Shown: positions 18,322 to 37,182 of the stretch, in pieces
How positions within the stretch are numbered: position 1 is the stretch's first letter
How the letters are laid out: each line of letters begins with the position of its first letter
Notes under the pieces: generated by a model
The model's database searches: none
What the model saw: the letters and a program-made list of their open reading frames with translations, nothing else
Told to the model about the DNA's origin: nothing
Assembly (NCBI GenBank): GCA_018970785.1
Contig: JAGWVR010000003.1
Location: 1-64,000 of the forward strand
Direction: 5' to 3'
DNA: 64,000 bases
From: Planctomycetota bacterium
GTDB lineage: Bacteria > Planctomycetota > Planctomycetia > Pirellulales > UBA1268
Program-made: the position numbers and the translations under genes

Positions 18322-19560
18322 ATGCCCACAGGATCGCCAGCGACCGTGCCCCCGACCGCCACCGATCCGCGTCAGCCGTGCATCCTCCTCGTCGACGACC
18401 AGCCGATCATCGGTGAAGCGGTGCGGCGGATGCTCGTCGGCGAGGACGACCTGGGCTACCACTATTGCCGCGACTCCTCCGTCGCCCTGGCCACGGCCGC
18501 CGACGTCGGGCCGACGGTGATCCTCCTCGACCTGGTGATGCCCGGCATCGACGGACTGGAGCTGGTCCGTCGGTTCCGTGCCGACGGCCGCTTCGCCGAC
18601 GTGCCGATCATCGTGCTGTCGACCAAGGAGGAGGCGGCGGTCAAGGCCGAGGCCTTCCAGCTCGGCGCCAACGACTACATCGTCAAGCTCCCCGATCGGC
18701 TCGAACTCCTCGCCCGCGTCCGCCACCACTCGCGCGGCTACATCGCGCTGCTCGAACGGAACCAGGCCTTTGAGGCGCTGCGCGCCAGCCGTGAGGCCCT
18801 CGCCGAGGATCTCGCGAGTGCCGCGCGGTACGTCCGCTCACTGCTGCCGCCACCGCAACGGCTCGGCGGTGCGACGGTCGACTGGCGCTTCGTGCCATCG
18901 GCGGAGCTGGGCGGCGATGCCTTCGGCTTCCACCGCATCGACGACCACCGGACCGCCGTGTATCTCCTCGACGTCTGTGGTCACGGCGTCGGGGCCGCCC
19001 TGCTGAGCGTTTCGGTCCTCACGACCCTGCGGACCGAAGCCCTCCCGCACACCGATTTCCTCGATCCCGGCACGGTGCTCGCCGCCCTCAACCGGGCATT
19101 TCCGATGGAACGGCAGAACGACATGTTCTTCACGATCTGGTACGGGATCCTCGACTCGGCTGCCGGGCGGCTCAGGTGGTCAGGAGGGGGCCATCCCCCG
19201 GCACTGCTGATACCACCCCTGGTGGGGGTCCAGCACCCGGCACACGTGCTCCTCGACTCCGACGGACCCCTGATCGGCGCGGTCGATGGACTGGAGTTCC
19301 AATCGCGGGAGATCTCCGTCGATCCCGGGTCCCATCTCTACCTGTACAGCGACGGCGCCTTCGAGGTGAGCCGCCCTGACGGCTCGATGTGGGGGTTCGC
19401 GTCGTTCCTCGACGTCATGACCAGCCCCACCACCCCCCCCGAACGGCGACTCGACACGCTCCGCGCCGCGATCACCGAGGTTACCGGTCGTGACGATTTT
19501 GCCGACGACTTCTCGATCGTCGCGGTGGGGATGGACGAAAAAGCCGATTCCCGCCGCTGA
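18322..19560 (+). CDS. Response regulator receiver fused to PP2C/SpoIIE-type serine phosphatase
   Basis: REC: ILLVDDQPIIGEAVRRML...VILLDLVMPGIDGLELV...IIVLSTKEEAAVKAEA; PP2C: LGGDAFGFHRIDDHRTAVYLLDVCGHGVGAALLS...YSDGAFEV...DDFSIVAV. Confidence 0.92.
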   Translation: MPTGSPATVPPTATDPRQPCILLVDDQPIIGEAVRRMLVGEDDLGYHYCRDSSVALATAADVGPTVILLDLVMPGIDGLELVRRFRADGRFADVPIIVLSTKEEAAVKAEAFQLGANDYIVKLPDRLELLARVRHHSRGYIALLERNQAFEALRASREALAEDLASAARYVRSLLPPPQRLGGATVDWRFVPSAELGGDAFGFHRIDDHRTAVYLLDVCGHGVGAALLSVSVLTTLRTEALPHTDFLDPGTVLAALNRAFPMERQNDMFFTIWYGILDSAAGRLRWSGGGHPPALLIPPLVGVQHPAHVLLDSDGPLIGAVDGLEFQSREISVDPGSHLYLYSDGAFEVSRPDGSMWGFASFLDVMTSPTTPPERRLDTLRAAITEVTGRDDFADDFSIVAVGMDEKADSRR

Positions 19561-19696
19561 GCATCGCCACGGGCACCCCCACGACAGGTGGGCCTCGCGG
19601 GACCGTGATCAGCCACCGCCCGCCTTGCACGAGGTCACCGAATCCGTAAACTGCAGGGTTTCCGCGGTACGGCTGATTCCAGCGGCGCCCGGGGTC

Positions 19697-19769
19697 GCTA
19701 GCGTAGCTCAATTGGCAGAGCAGCTGATTTGTAATCAGCAGGTTGCGGGTTCAACTCCCGCCGCTAGCT
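19697..19769 (+). tRNA. tRNA-Thr (anticodon TGT)
   Basis: GCTAGCG/CGCTAGC acceptor, anticodon loop TTTGTAA, T-arm GCGGGTTCAACTCCCGC. Confidence 0.95.
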
Positions 19770-20097
19770 CACTGCGTGCCGTTCAATCCGGTCCGTGGTC
19801 ACCCGCCGGCGCGGGGGATTCCGACGAGCCTCGATCACCACAGCGGTGCCGAGTCGGCGGCCTGCCGCGGGGCGGTCGGATGGCGATCATGTGAGATACG
19901 TCGGAGGTGGGCCGGAGAGCGGATCGTTGGGCCGGTGATGTTTTCCGGTTCCGGCGCCGTGGCCGACTCGCCGGGTCGGGATTCGCGGTACCGGCATCAG
20001 GCGACGAAACGGGCGAAACAGAGGTGGATGGCGAGACGACGACTGCGGGTGAGCACCGATGCCGCAGGTCGATCTGTCGCCTCCCGCGCGAGAGTGC

Positions 20098-20180
20098 GGG
20101 GAGTTTCCCGAGCGGTCAAAGGGGTCAGACTGTAAATCTGATGGATTATTCCTTCGCAGGTTCGAATCCTGCACTCCCCA
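20098..20180 (+). tRNA. tRNA-Tyr (anticodon GTA)
   Basis: GGGGAGT/ACTCCCC acceptor, CTGTAAA anticodon loop, long variable arm, T-arm CAGGTTCGAATCCTG. Confidence 0.95.
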
Positions 20181-20243
20181 GTCGGTTCCTCCGCTGGTCG
20201 GATCGGGTTTTTCAAGACGGGCGATCGGCGGTGGTTTTGCAGC

Positions 20244-20314
20244 GCGGGTGTAGCTCAATGGTAGAGCAATAGCCTTCCAAGCTAAAGACGAGGGTTCGAT
20301 TCCCTTCACCCGCT
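20244..20314 (+). tRNA. tRNA-Gly (anticodon TCC)
   Basis: GCGGGTG/CACCCGC acceptor, CTTCCAA anticodon loop, T-arm AGGGTTCGATTCCCT. Confidence 0.95.
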
Positions 20315-20543
20315 TCAGGCCCGACGGGGCCTGTCGGGTGCCTCCGAGATACGGCGTGGATCCAAGGCATCACGGCCCGGGAAACCGACCGCTCGGATCG
20401 TGGCACCGACGGACGAATCGAACCGGACACACGGAACGACGGCAACGGCAAGTCACTTCGAAGGAGATCACGTCGCAGCCAATCGGGGCGGAGGATGGGC
20501 CTGGAAACGCGGGCTCCGTTCGACCAACCAATCCATGACATCT

Positions 20544-20618
<75 letters not shown>

Positions 20619-20864
20619 GCGGGAAGTGGGTGTTCGGTCGCCGGCCGCCCATGCCAGCCGCACCATTTTCGTCGAACACGGTTCGAGAGCCCCGCGCCGG
20701 TCGCACCGGCGGGGGGAACGGCACACAAAACAGTCGGTGACGATATCGGCTCCGTCGCGACCGGGCGTTTCCGGTCGGTCGGGACCAGCGATCAGGTGAC
20801 CGAAGCCCCGGAACGCCGGTGACGGTCGAACAGGCACCATCAGAGAGGAACGCCGAGGAGAAGC

Positions 20865-22064
20865 ATGGCTAAGGACACGTTCACGCGGAGCAAGCCCCAC
20901 GTCAATGTCGGCACGATCGGGCACATCGACCATGGCAAGACCACGCTCACCGGAGCGCTGGTGGCGGTGCAGGCCGCCAAGAACCTCGCCATCGCCAAGA
21001 GCTACGCCGACATCGCCAAGGGTGGAACCGTCCGCGACGAGACGAAGACCGTGACGATCGCGGTCAGCCACGTCGAATACGAGACCGCCAAGCGGCACTA
21101 CGCCCACATCGACTGCCCTGGGCACGCCGACTTCATCAAGAACATGATCACGGGCGCTGCCCAGATGGACGGCGCGATCCTCGTCGTCAGCGCGGCCGAC
21201 GGCCCGATGCCTCAGACCCGCGAGCACATCCTCCTCGCTCGTCAGGTCGGCGTGCCGGCGCTGGTCGTGTTCCTCAACAAGGTCGACCTCGTCGACGACC
21301 CGGAGCTGCTCGACCTGGTGGAGATGGAAATCCGCGAGCTGCTCACCAAGTACGGGTTCCCCGGCGACGACATCCCGATCATCCGTGGTGCCGGCAAGCC
21401 GGCCTACGACAACCCGACGGATGCGGCCAAGAACAAGTGCATTGGCGACCTGCTCGATGCCGTCGACAGCTACATCCCGGAACCGGTCCGCGAGCTCGAC
21501 AAGCCGTTCCTGATGGCGATCGAGGACGTGTTCTCGATCGAAGGCCGTGGGACGGTCGCGACGGGGCGCATCGAGCGCGGTCAGGTGAAGGTCGGTGACG
21601 AAGTCGAGATCGTGGGTCTCAAGGACAAGTCGGAGAAGACCACGGTCACGGGCGTCGAGATGTTCAAGAAAGTGCTCGACAGCGGACAGGCCGGCGACAA
21701 CGTCGGCTGCCTGCTGCGTGGCGTGACCCGCGACGGCATCGAGCGCGGTCAGGTGCTCGCCAAGCCGGGCTCGATCAAGCCCCACAAGAAGTTCGAGTGC
21801 GAGGTGTACGTGCTGTCGAAGGAGGAAGGGGGACGGCACACGCCGTTCTTCGCCAACTACCGGCCGCAGTTCTACTTCCGCACCACCGACGTCACGGGCA
21901 CGACGAAGCCCCTCGGCGGTGTCGAGATGGTGTCGCCGGGCGACAACGTCAAGATGGAGGTGGAATTGATGGTGCCGATCGCCATGGACGACGGGGTGCG
22001 CTTCGCGATCCGCGAAGGTGGCAAGACCGTCGGTTCGGGTGTCGTCACCAAGATCCTTGACTGA
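20865..22064 (+). CDS. tuf: Elongation factor Tu
   Basis: [72 protein letters not shown]; full-length EF-Tu with divergent switch I. Confidence 0.98.
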   Translation: MAKDTFTRSKPHVNVGTIGHIDHGKTTLTGALVAVQAAKNLAIAKSYADIAKGGTVRDETKTVTIAVSHVEYETAKRHYAHIDCPGHADFIKNMITGAAQMDGAILVVSAADGPMPQTREHILLARQVGVPALVVFLNKVDLVDDPELLDLVEMEIRELLTKYGFPGDDIPIIRGAGKPAYDNPTDAAKNKCIGDLLDAVDSYIPEPVRELDKPFLMAIEDVFSIEGRGTVATGRIERGQVKVGDEVEIVGLKDKSEKTTVTGVEMFKKVLDSGQAGDNVGCLLRGVTRDGIERGQVLAKPGSIKPHKKFECEVYVLSKEEGGRHTPFFANYRPQFYFRTTDVTGTTKPLGGVEMVSPGDNVKMEVELMVPIAMDDGVRFAIREGGKTVGSGVVTKILD

Positions 22065-22121
22065 CGATTCCGTCCCGCGCGTGGCGCCGGGTTTCCCGGC
22101 GCCACGCGGGGTCCGGGCCAC

Positions 22122-22194
22122 AGGGGCGTAGCTCAACTGGCAGAGCGCTGGTCTCCAAAACCAGAGGTTGCGAGTTCGATCCCCGCCGCCCCTG
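22122..22194 (+). tRNA. tRNA-Trp (anticodon CCA)
   Basis: AGGGGCG/CGCCCCT acceptor, CTCCAAA anticodon loop; located between tuf and secE. Confidence 0.95.
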
Positions 22195-22428
22195 CTGCCA
22201 CCGGCTCCGGCCGGCACTGCAGCCGCAGTGCCGTGGTGCCGGCCCGGTTCGCGGTGGCGGGCCGGGCCTGGACCGACGACGGTTGGGCCGCCGGTTCCCC
22301 TCCGCGCGGCGTCCGGGAAGCTGCCGGTTGATTCGCGGCGGCAATGTGTTGAGATCGTGGCGGCGGGTGTTCGGCTGGCGATCGATGGGTGCGGATCGCG
22401 ATGGATCGCCCCGCGGAGTGAGCACGAC

Positions 22429-22932
22429 ATGGCAGGCATCCAGGAAAGCGCGTCGTCGGGGGGTGCCGTGTGGAGGGAGATGCTCTCCGCCGCACGGTAC
22501 AAACCCCATCAGGGGCGGATCGCCCGCCGGGCGACCTTCGGGGCGCTCGTGGCGATCCTCGCTCTTGCCGCGTTCCGGCTGTCTCAGGCCTTGTCGGCGT
22601 GGTATGGCGGCACCGTTTCTCTCGGATCGTCGTCCGGGACGCTCGGGGCCGATGGCGGTGTCGATTACGGGTTGGTGCGGATCCTCATCCCACTGTTCCT
22701 GCTGGCGGTCGGCAGTTGGCTGGCGTTTCGGATGGTGAACGTGCCCCGGTTCGCTGAATTCCTCATCGCCGTCGAAGGCGAGATGGCGAAGGTATCCTGG
22801 CCGTCCACCGGCGAGGTCGTCCGCAGTTCGGCCGTGATCATCTTCATGATTTTCGCCCTGACCGCGATCCTGTTCCTCTACGACCTTTTCTGGCGCGTGC
22901 TTCTTCGTTTCCTCCAAGAGGGGGTCGGCTGA
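22429..22932 (+). CDS. secE: Preprotein translocase subunit SecE (extended N-terminus)
   Basis: FAEFLIAVEGEMAKVSWPSTGEVVRSSAVIIFMIFALTAILFLYDLFWRVLLRFL; conserved position upstream of nusG. Confidence 0.92.
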   Translation: MAGIQESASSGGAVWREMLSAARYKPHQGRIARRATFGALVAILALAAFRLSQALSAWYGGTVSLGSSSGTLGADGGVDYGLVRILIPLFLLAVGSWLAFRMVNVPRFAEFLIAVEGEMAKVSWPSTGEVVRSSAVIIFMIFALTAILFLYDLFWRVLLRFLQEGVG

Positions 22933-23009
22933 CGCAGTGTGCGAGGGGGAGCGCAGCTCTCCCCGCGACCAGGCGCCGCCAGCCCCGCACCCCTTCAATC
23001 GTCCCGCCC

Positions 23010-23741
23010 ATGAACGACGACGACATCGCCGACAACGACCGCCAGGCCGACTCCACTGGTTCTTCCCAGCAGAGCGGACTGCACGATTCCCCGCGGGCCG
23101 ACCAACCCGATGACGACGACGGCCCGGCTGAAATCGCCGATCCGTTCGCCGGGGCCGAGGATGCAGCGCCGGTCACCGACGACAGCGGCGACGACGCGGC
23201 TGCCGCACCCGACAAGCATTGGTACATCCTCAAGGTGCAGAGCAACCGTGAGGATTCGATCCGTGATGCCCTGCTCAGGCGGGTGCGGATGCAGGGGCTC
23301 GATCGGTTTTTCGGCGACGTCATCGTGCCGAAAGAGCAGGTCACGGAATTCAAGGGGGGCAAGAAGAAGGTCGTCTCGCGGAAGCTCTATCCGGGCTACA
23401 TCCTCGTCAACATGGCGCTCAACGACGAGACGTGGTATCTGGTCCGCGAGACCGGGGGCATCGGTGACTTCACCGGCTCGGCCGGGCGGCCGAGCCCGAT
23501 GCTGCCGCAGGACGTCGCCAAACTGCTCAACAAGACCGAGGTCAAGACGGACGAAACACCCAGGCTGCGGATCAACTTCAAGAAGGGCGACCGGGTGAAG
23601 ATCACCGAAGGGACGTTCGAGAACTTCGAAGGCGAGGTCGAGCAGATCGACGAGGCGAATGGTCGCGTGACCGTGATGCTGAGCATCTTCGGTCGCTCGA
23701 CACCTGTGGACATCGAGTACTGGCAGATCGAAAACGTCTGA
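23010..23741 (+). CDS. nusG: Transcription termination/antitermination protein NusG
   Basis: KHWYILKVQSNREDSIRDAL, KLYPGYILVNM, FKKGDRVKITEGTFENFEGEVEQIDEANGRVTVMLSIFGRSTPVDIEYWQIE (KOW). Confidence 0.96.
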   Translation: MNDDDIADNDRQADSTGSSQQSGLHDSPRADQPDDDDGPAEIADPFAGAEDAAPVTDDSGDDAAAAPDKHWYILKVQSNREDSIRDALLRRVRMQGLDRFFGDVIVPKEQVTEFKGGKKKVVSRKLYPGYILVNMALNDETWYLVRETGGIGDFTGSAGRPSPMLPQDVAKLLNKTEVKTDETPRLRINFKKGDRVKITEGTFENFEGEVEQIDEANGRVTVMLSIFGRSTPVDIEYWQIENV

Positions 23742-23885
23742 ATCTCCGCTACCCGTCAGGGGCCCGATGGTCCCCGTGGCGGTGATTGGAGACACGACGA
23801 TCGCCCCCGCCGGCAGCGCCCCCGGGAGCGGTGAGATGGGCGGGACGGTTGGGCGCGGGCAGGAAACTTCTTCCGAGGCAGGATC

Positions 23886-24311
23886 ATGGCGAAGCAGGTG
23901 GTCGGTCAGGCGAAATTCCAGATCCCCGGCGGGCAGGCCACTCCGGCACCGCCGGTCGGCACCTCGCTGGGCCGGTACGGCATCAACCTCGGGCAGTTCG
24001 TCCAGCAATTCAACGACCGGACCCGCGAAGCCGCCGGTATGGCGATCCCCGTGGTCGTCACCGTGTACAACGACCGATCTTTCGAGTTCTACACCAAGAG
24101 CCCACCGGCAGCCGCGCTGCTCAAGAAGGCGGCGGGCCTGGCGAAGGGATCGGGCGTGCCCAACAAGGACAAGGTCGGCAAGGTCACTCGCGCCCAGATC
24201 GACGAGATCGTGCGCCTCAAGACCAACGATCTCAATTCGCGCGACGGCGATCATGCCCGTCGCATGATCGAGGGCACCGCCCGCAGCATGGGGATCACCG
24301 TCGAGGGTTGA
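23886..24311 (+). CDS. rplK: 50S ribosomal protein L11
   Basis: [36 protein letters not shown]...[19 protein letters not shown]. Confidence 0.97.
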   Translation: MAKQVVGQAKFQIPGGQATPAPPVGTSLGRYGINLGQFVQQFNDRTREAAGMAIPVVVTVYNDRSFEFYTKSPPAAALLKKAAGLAKGSGVPNKDKVGKVTRAQIDEIVRLKTNDLNSRDGDHARRMIEGTARSMGITVEG

Positions 24312-24386
24312 TCCTTCCCGGCCCGTCACGTCCGTCCGGTTCGTACCTTTCACCCCATCCGCCGATTCCGTCCGAGGACCCCAGCC

Positions 24387-25067
24387 GTGCCCCTGTCGAA
24401 GCGAATGCGGGCAATGCTCGCGAAGAAACCCCAGGCCGAAACCGCACTGCCGATTCCCGAGGCGGTCGCGGTGCTGAAGAGCTTTCCGCCCACGAAGTTC
24501 GACCAGACCGTCGAGATCCACATCCGTCTCGGGATCGACCCGAAGCAGGCCGACCAGATCATCCGCGGATCGCTGGTGCTGCCTCACGGCATCGGCAAGT
24601 CGAAACGCGTGGTCGTGTTCGCCAAGGGTGCCCTTGCCGACGACGCCCGCGCCGCAGGGGCGGAGGAAGTCGGCGCCGACGATCTTGCCAAGAAGATCAA
24701 GGAGGGATGGACCGACTTCGACGTCTGCATCGCGGCCCCCGACATGATGGGCTTGGTCGGGCCGCTCGGTAAGGTACTCGGCCCGCGCGGGCTGATGCCC
24801 AGCCCGCGTGCCGGCACCGTCACCGCCGACATCTCGAAAACGGTGAAGGAGTACAAGGCGGGCAAAGTCGAGTTCCGCAACGACCCGACCGGGATCGTCC
24901 ACGCCGTCGTCGGCAAGGCGAGCTTCGATTCGGCCAAGCTGGCCGACAATATCCGCGCCTTCATCGACTTCGTCCTGGCAATGCAGCCGGCCAGTGTCCG
25001 TGGTCAATTCGTCAAGAGCATCTCGATCTGTGCCACCATGACCCCCGGGGTGATGGTCGCCGCCTGA
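24387..25067 (+). CDS. rplA: 50S ribosomal protein L1
   Basis: [44 protein letters not shown]...[16 protein letters not shown]. Confidence 0.97.
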   Translation: MPLSKRMRAMLAKKPQAETALPIPEAVAVLKSFPPTKFDQTVEIHIRLGIDPKQADQIIRGSLVLPHGIGKSKRVVVFAKGALADDARAAGAEEVGADDLAKKIKEGWTDFDVCIAAPDMMGLVGPLGKVLGPRGLMPSPRAGTVTADISKTVKEYKAGKVEFRNDPTGIVHAVVGKASFDSAKLADNIRAFIDFVLAMQPASVRGQFVKSISICATMTPGVMVAA

Positions 25068-25182
25068 TGCTCGCTGTCCGGTCGCGGCGGGTGGCCGCCA
25101 GTCGGCTTCCCCGCGATCACCGTCCTACCGACTCGCACTTTCGCGCCGGCCTTCCCGGCACTGACTCCCTGGGTGAGTTTTC

Positions 25183-25725
25183 ATGAGCAAGCTCGTCAAG
25201 AACATGTTGATCGACGACCTGAAGCACCGCCTTCGGGATGTGAACGAGTTGGTCGTCGTGAGCCTTGGCAAACTCGACGCACAAAAAACGACCACCCTGC
25301 GGCAGACGTTGCGGAAGAAGCGGATCCACCTTCAGTTGGTCAAGAACAGCCTCGCGCGGCGGGCGACGTCGGGCACGGTCCTCGCCCCGGCTTTTGAAAA
25401 GACCGAGGGGATGCTGGCCATCGCGTGGGGTGGCGAGGACGTGGTGGATCTGGCGAAGGAACTCGACCGGGTGTCGGGCGTCGCCGACTACCAGGGCTTC
25501 GAGCTTCGCGGAGGAGCGCTCGATGGCGCCAGACTCGGCGCAGCCGACATCAAGACGGTTGCCAAATGGCCGAGCCGGGCCGAACAACTGTCGATCCTGT
25601 CCGGACAGATTTCCTCGCTGGGGGGCTTGCTGGCCGGGCAGGTCGTCTCGGCGGGGGGGCTCCTTGCCGGGCAGATCAAATCGCGGATGGAGGACCTGGA
25701 GAAGGCACCGGCTGGGGGCGAATGA
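25183..25725 (+). CDS. rplJ: 50S ribosomal protein L10
   Basis: Position between L1 and L7/L12; LRQTLRKKRIHLQLVKNSLARRA pattern of L10. Confidence 0.93.
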   Translation: MSKLVKNMLIDDLKHRLRDVNELVVVSLGKLDAQKTTTLRQTLRKKRIHLQLVKNSLARRATSGTVLAPAFEKTEGMLAIAWGGEDVVDLAKELDRVSGVADYQGFELRGGALDGARLGAADIKTVAKWPSRAEQLSILSGQISSLGGLLAGQVVSAGGLLAGQIKSRMEDLEKAPAGGE

Positions 25726-26028
25726 AATCCAGGGTATCGCCGAGCCGGGTTCAAAAGCACGCCCCAAAACCACCACGCAGGGGGGCTTCCGTTTGGATCC
25801 ACGCGCGGTACGATTTAGGGTTCCCCGCGTCGGGCTCTCGCGGACGCCAGGGTGAACCTCGATCTCGCTTCACGCCGCCGGGCGGTTGACCGAACGGTAG
25901 CGTCAAACGAGCCCAACTGACCATGGCCGGGGCCGACGAGTGGCCATCGGCCTCGACCAATCACGTGTAACCACCACCGTCGCCGGAGCCCTCCTCCGCG
26001 ACTCTTCGTAGGGAAAGGATCGCCGGGT

Positions 26029-26457
26029 ATGTCGACCGCTGAAGCAACGCGTGAGTTCTCCAAGGAAACCAAGGAACTCGGTGACCGGATCGTCGCTCTC
26101 ACGCTGAAGGCCGCGAAGGAACTTTCCGACTACCTCGACGAGGTCCACGGGATCAAGCCCGCCGCTGGCGGCGCTGTCATGATGGCGGCACCGGGGGCTG
26201 GTGGGGCGGGCGGGGGCGGCGCTGCGGAAGCCGCCGCCGAGAAGACCGAGTTCGACGTGATTCTCGAGAGCTTCCCTGCCGACGCCAAGATCGGCGTGAT
26301 CAAGGTGGTTCGGGCCGCGACCGGCTTGGGACTCAAGGAAGCCAAGGATCTCGTCGAGGGAGCCCCCGCGAAGGTCAAGGAAGGGATTTCCAAGGCCGAC
26401 GCGGAGAAGCTGAAGAAGGAACTGGAGGAGGCGAAAGCCAAGGTTGCGATCAAGTGA
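26029..26457 (+). CDS. rplL: 50S ribosomal protein L7/L12
   Basis: [72 protein letters not shown]. Confidence 0.97.
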   Translation: MSTAEATREFSKETKELGDRIVALTLKAAKELSDYLDEVHGIKPAAGGAVMMAAPGAGGAGGGGAAEAAAEKTEFDVILESFPADAKIGVIKVVRAATGLGLKEAKDLVEGAPAKVKEGISKADAEKLKKELEEAKAKVAIK

Positions 26458-26882
26458 CTCGTTCCGATCGGGCGACGATCCGGAGCGATTGTCCGTTTGG
26501 CTTTGAGACTCGCTGAAAGTTCGATTTTGGACGCACGACCGCCGCACGGTATCATTTTTGCTGCCGTCGGCTCCGGGTGTCCTGTCAGCCCCCCCCCGTT
26601 TCGTCCCCTCCGGCCGAACCGGCACGTTCGACCACCTTGCCACCGCGAGCGCTCGGCTGCGATCCAGCTGGCTTCGTGAACGGTTCGGTGACCGTCCGTT
26701 GCAGGCCTCGGTTGCTCCACTGTTCACCGTCCGGCTTCTCTCCGGGATCGCCAAAAGTGCCCCTCGGTCGCCTGCATGCTGGGCTTCCGCGGAGTTTCCG
26801 TGGCGCATCCGGGAACCGTCGCCGACGGTGGCATGCTGGTTGGTGAATCCTTCCTCTTCCGTCCCCCGGGAGTGATCCGCTC

Positions 26883-30635
<3,753 letters not shown>

Positions 30636-30707
30636 CGTCGTCCCGATCATCGACCCGCTGCCGCACCCGGTCGGCGGCGGACACCGTCGTCCCGAAGGAG
30701 AAGTCTC

Positions 30708-35015
<4,308 letters not shown>

Positions 35016-35188
35016 CCGCGGTCGCCAGACCGGGCGAGTGCGGTGGCATCGTGCCGGTCGTGACGGGTGGCACGATCGTCGCGAACGTGTCGGGTAGCCT
35101 GTTCGGACGGCACTGTTGTCGTGTTCGTCGCCGTGGCGGTTCGATGTTTCCGAAGGTAGGGTTGGCCTGCCTTCAGGAGCATCTCCCC

Positions 35189-36145
35189 ATGCGTCGGATC
35201 CACACCGGCCAGCTCTCAGCGGGTTGCCAGCGCGACCGAAGATCACACGGAGTGGTCGGCCCCCCGCCGATCGCGACGGCGTTCGCCAGCTATGTGCTGT
35301 TCGGCGTCCTCGTCGCGGCGACCACTTGGCCCTCGATCGGTGTGGCCCAATCGGCTCCCTACAACCCGTATGCCGATTCTCAGGATTCCAAGCCTCCGGT
35401 GGCGGCCGACGGCACCCTCCACTGGGGAACCTTTTACAAGTCGGCGGAGTTGCAACAGGCCTACCAGCGTTTGTGGAATCTCGGGGCCTGCCGGGGGACC
35501 AACAAGGCGATCACGGTACCCGTCGAGAACAACCGCCTTGCCGTCGACGGCCTTCCCGAGACGACGCTGACCGGGGTCGTGCGGGGGGTCCAAGGCCGGA
35601 TCGGTGGCGGCATGATCGCCTTCGTCGACCCGACCGTCGAAGATCCCAGCCTCGCCGTGCGCGTCGCCGTCCTCCACCCGGCCGGTGTCTCCCGGCTGTC
35701 GATCCGCGGTGACGCCGACGCCACCGTGCTCCGCACCGGCCTGACGGTCCGTTGCCGTGCCACGGTCGATCGGCAGGGCAAGGCGATCGGCCCTGTCGAG
35801 ACCGTCGACATCGTCACCCCACCCGTCGGATTCCGTCCCGACGCGATCCGTCCCGACACGCCGGGGACGATCATCGGCACCGTGACCCGCATCACCGCCG
35901 ATAGCGTCATCCTCCGCGTCGACGCCGGGTCGATCCGGCGCGTCGTGATTCCCCTCACCGCCGGCCTGCGGGTCTCCGTCGATTGCGCGGAACTGGACCT
36001 GGCGTCGGCCGGGGACACCGTGGAGATCAAGGGCCGACTGTGGACCGGCACCGGGTGCCTGGCCGGTGGCACCGTGTTCGCGTCGGACGTGACCATCGTC
36101 AAACCCGAGCGGCTGGGAACGGTGGGTGTGGCACGGTCGCCATGA
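35189..36145 (+). CDS. Hypothetical secreted/membrane-anchored protein
   Basis: ORF with N-terminal hydrophobic segment (IATAFASYVLFGVLVAATTWPSIGVAQSAPYNPY) and predicted beta-rich body; start uncertain (MRRIHTG chosen). Confidence 0.6.
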   Translation: MRRIHTGQLSAGCQRDRRSHGVVGPPPIATAFASYVLFGVLVAATTWPSIGVAQSAPYNPYADSQDSKPPVAADGTLHWGTFYKSAELQQAYQRLWNLGACRGTNKAITVPVENNRLAVDGLPETTLTGVVRGVQGRIGGGMIAFVDPTVEDPSLAVRVAVLHPAGVSRLSIRGDADATVLRTGLTVRCRATVDRQGKAIGPVETVDIVTPPVGFRPDAIRPDTPGTIIGTVTRITADSVILRVDAGSIRRVVIPLTAGLRVSVDCAELDLASAGDTVEIKGRLWTGTGCLAGGTVFASDVTIVKPERLGTVGVARSP

Positions 36146-36207
36146 GCCTGCCTCGACGATCATTCCAACCGCTGGCGTGAGGCCCAACCGGTCCGGTAGA
36201 TTCCTCG

Positions 36208-37182
36208 GTGGAAGCTGCAGCCGCACTGCCGTGCGGCGCGATGCCGCCCGACCGGGATCGGATCATGGTGGGGACCGAACTGGGGTCACCGACTCGCTCC
36301 CGCTGGCGACGATTCCAGGGGGGGGCCCGCCGGATCCTCGAGCAGGGGCTACGGTCGATCGTCCAGTTGCTCGCCGACATCGATCACGGTCGCACTGACC
36401 CCGACCGAATCCATGACCTGCGGGTGGCTGCCCGCCGGTCACTCGCCCACTTGAGCCTTCTCCGCGATGTCCTTCCGGGTCGTCCCCGCCGCTGGTTCAG
36501 GAGGCGACTGCGCCTTCTCCACCGTGTCGCTGCCCGGGTGCGCGATTTGGACATCGTCGCTGCCCGGATCGGCGGGTACCGGAGCGTAGCCGGCTCCCGG
36601 TGTGGGCGTCGCCTCCTGGCGAAGCTCGTCGCGTCGCGCCGTGCCGCCGAACGCCGGCTGCGTCGGTTGGCGGTGCTGACCGGAGCCAGCGGATGGGAGG
36701 AGCGCGTCGGGCGGCTGTGCGCGCCCCTCCGCCACACCGACGTGCAGCGCTGCTGGCAGCACCGCGTCCGGGGACGGCTCGAGAGGGTGATCGACCGTTT
36801 TCGCCGGGCCGGGCGGCGACGGTGCCGCGGCGAAGCCGAGATCCATGGCTTGCGGATCGCAGGCAAGAAGCTCCGCTATCACCTCGACGCCTTCGCCACC
36901 TTGCTGCCGAACCAGGCTGTCAACGCGAGTCGGGATTCCCTTCACGAACTCCAGGATCGGCTCGGGGCGTGTACCGACCGTGCCGCGTCTGCCCGTACGA
37001 TGCGGCAACTGCAGCGTGCGGCATCCGCCAGGCGCGAGCGTCGCGGGTGGCGGCGTTGCCGCCACGCCGAACAGGCGGCGGCACGGCGTGCGCGACGAGC
37101 GTTCACCGCCTGGTGGGATCGAGACCGGCGCCGGACGTTCCGGCGACATTGCCGCGAGCTCCTCGGAAACACCCTGCCATGA
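36208..37182 (+). CDS. CHAD domain protein
   Basis: DPDRIHDLRVAARRSLAHLSLLRDVLP...RVRDLDIVAARI...EIHGLRIAGKKLRYHLDAFATLLP...LHELQDRLGACTDRAASARTMRQL; start may be downstream at 36241 or 36265. Confidence 0.85.
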   Translation: MEAAAALPCGAMPPDRDRIMVGTELGSPTRSRWRRFQGGARRILEQGLRSIVQLLADIDHGRTDPDRIHDLRVAARRSLAHLSLLRDVLPGRPRRWFRRRLRLLHRVAARVRDLDIVAARIGGYRSVAGSRCGRRLLAKLVASRRAAERRLRRLAVLTGASGWEERVGRLCAPLRHTDVQRCWQHRVRGRLERVIDRFRRAGRRRCRGEAEIHGLRIAGKKLRYHLDAFATLLPNQAVNASRDSLHELQDRLGACTDRAASARTMRQLQRAASARRERRGWRRCRHAEQAAARRARRAFTAWWDRDRRRTFRRHCRELLGNTLP

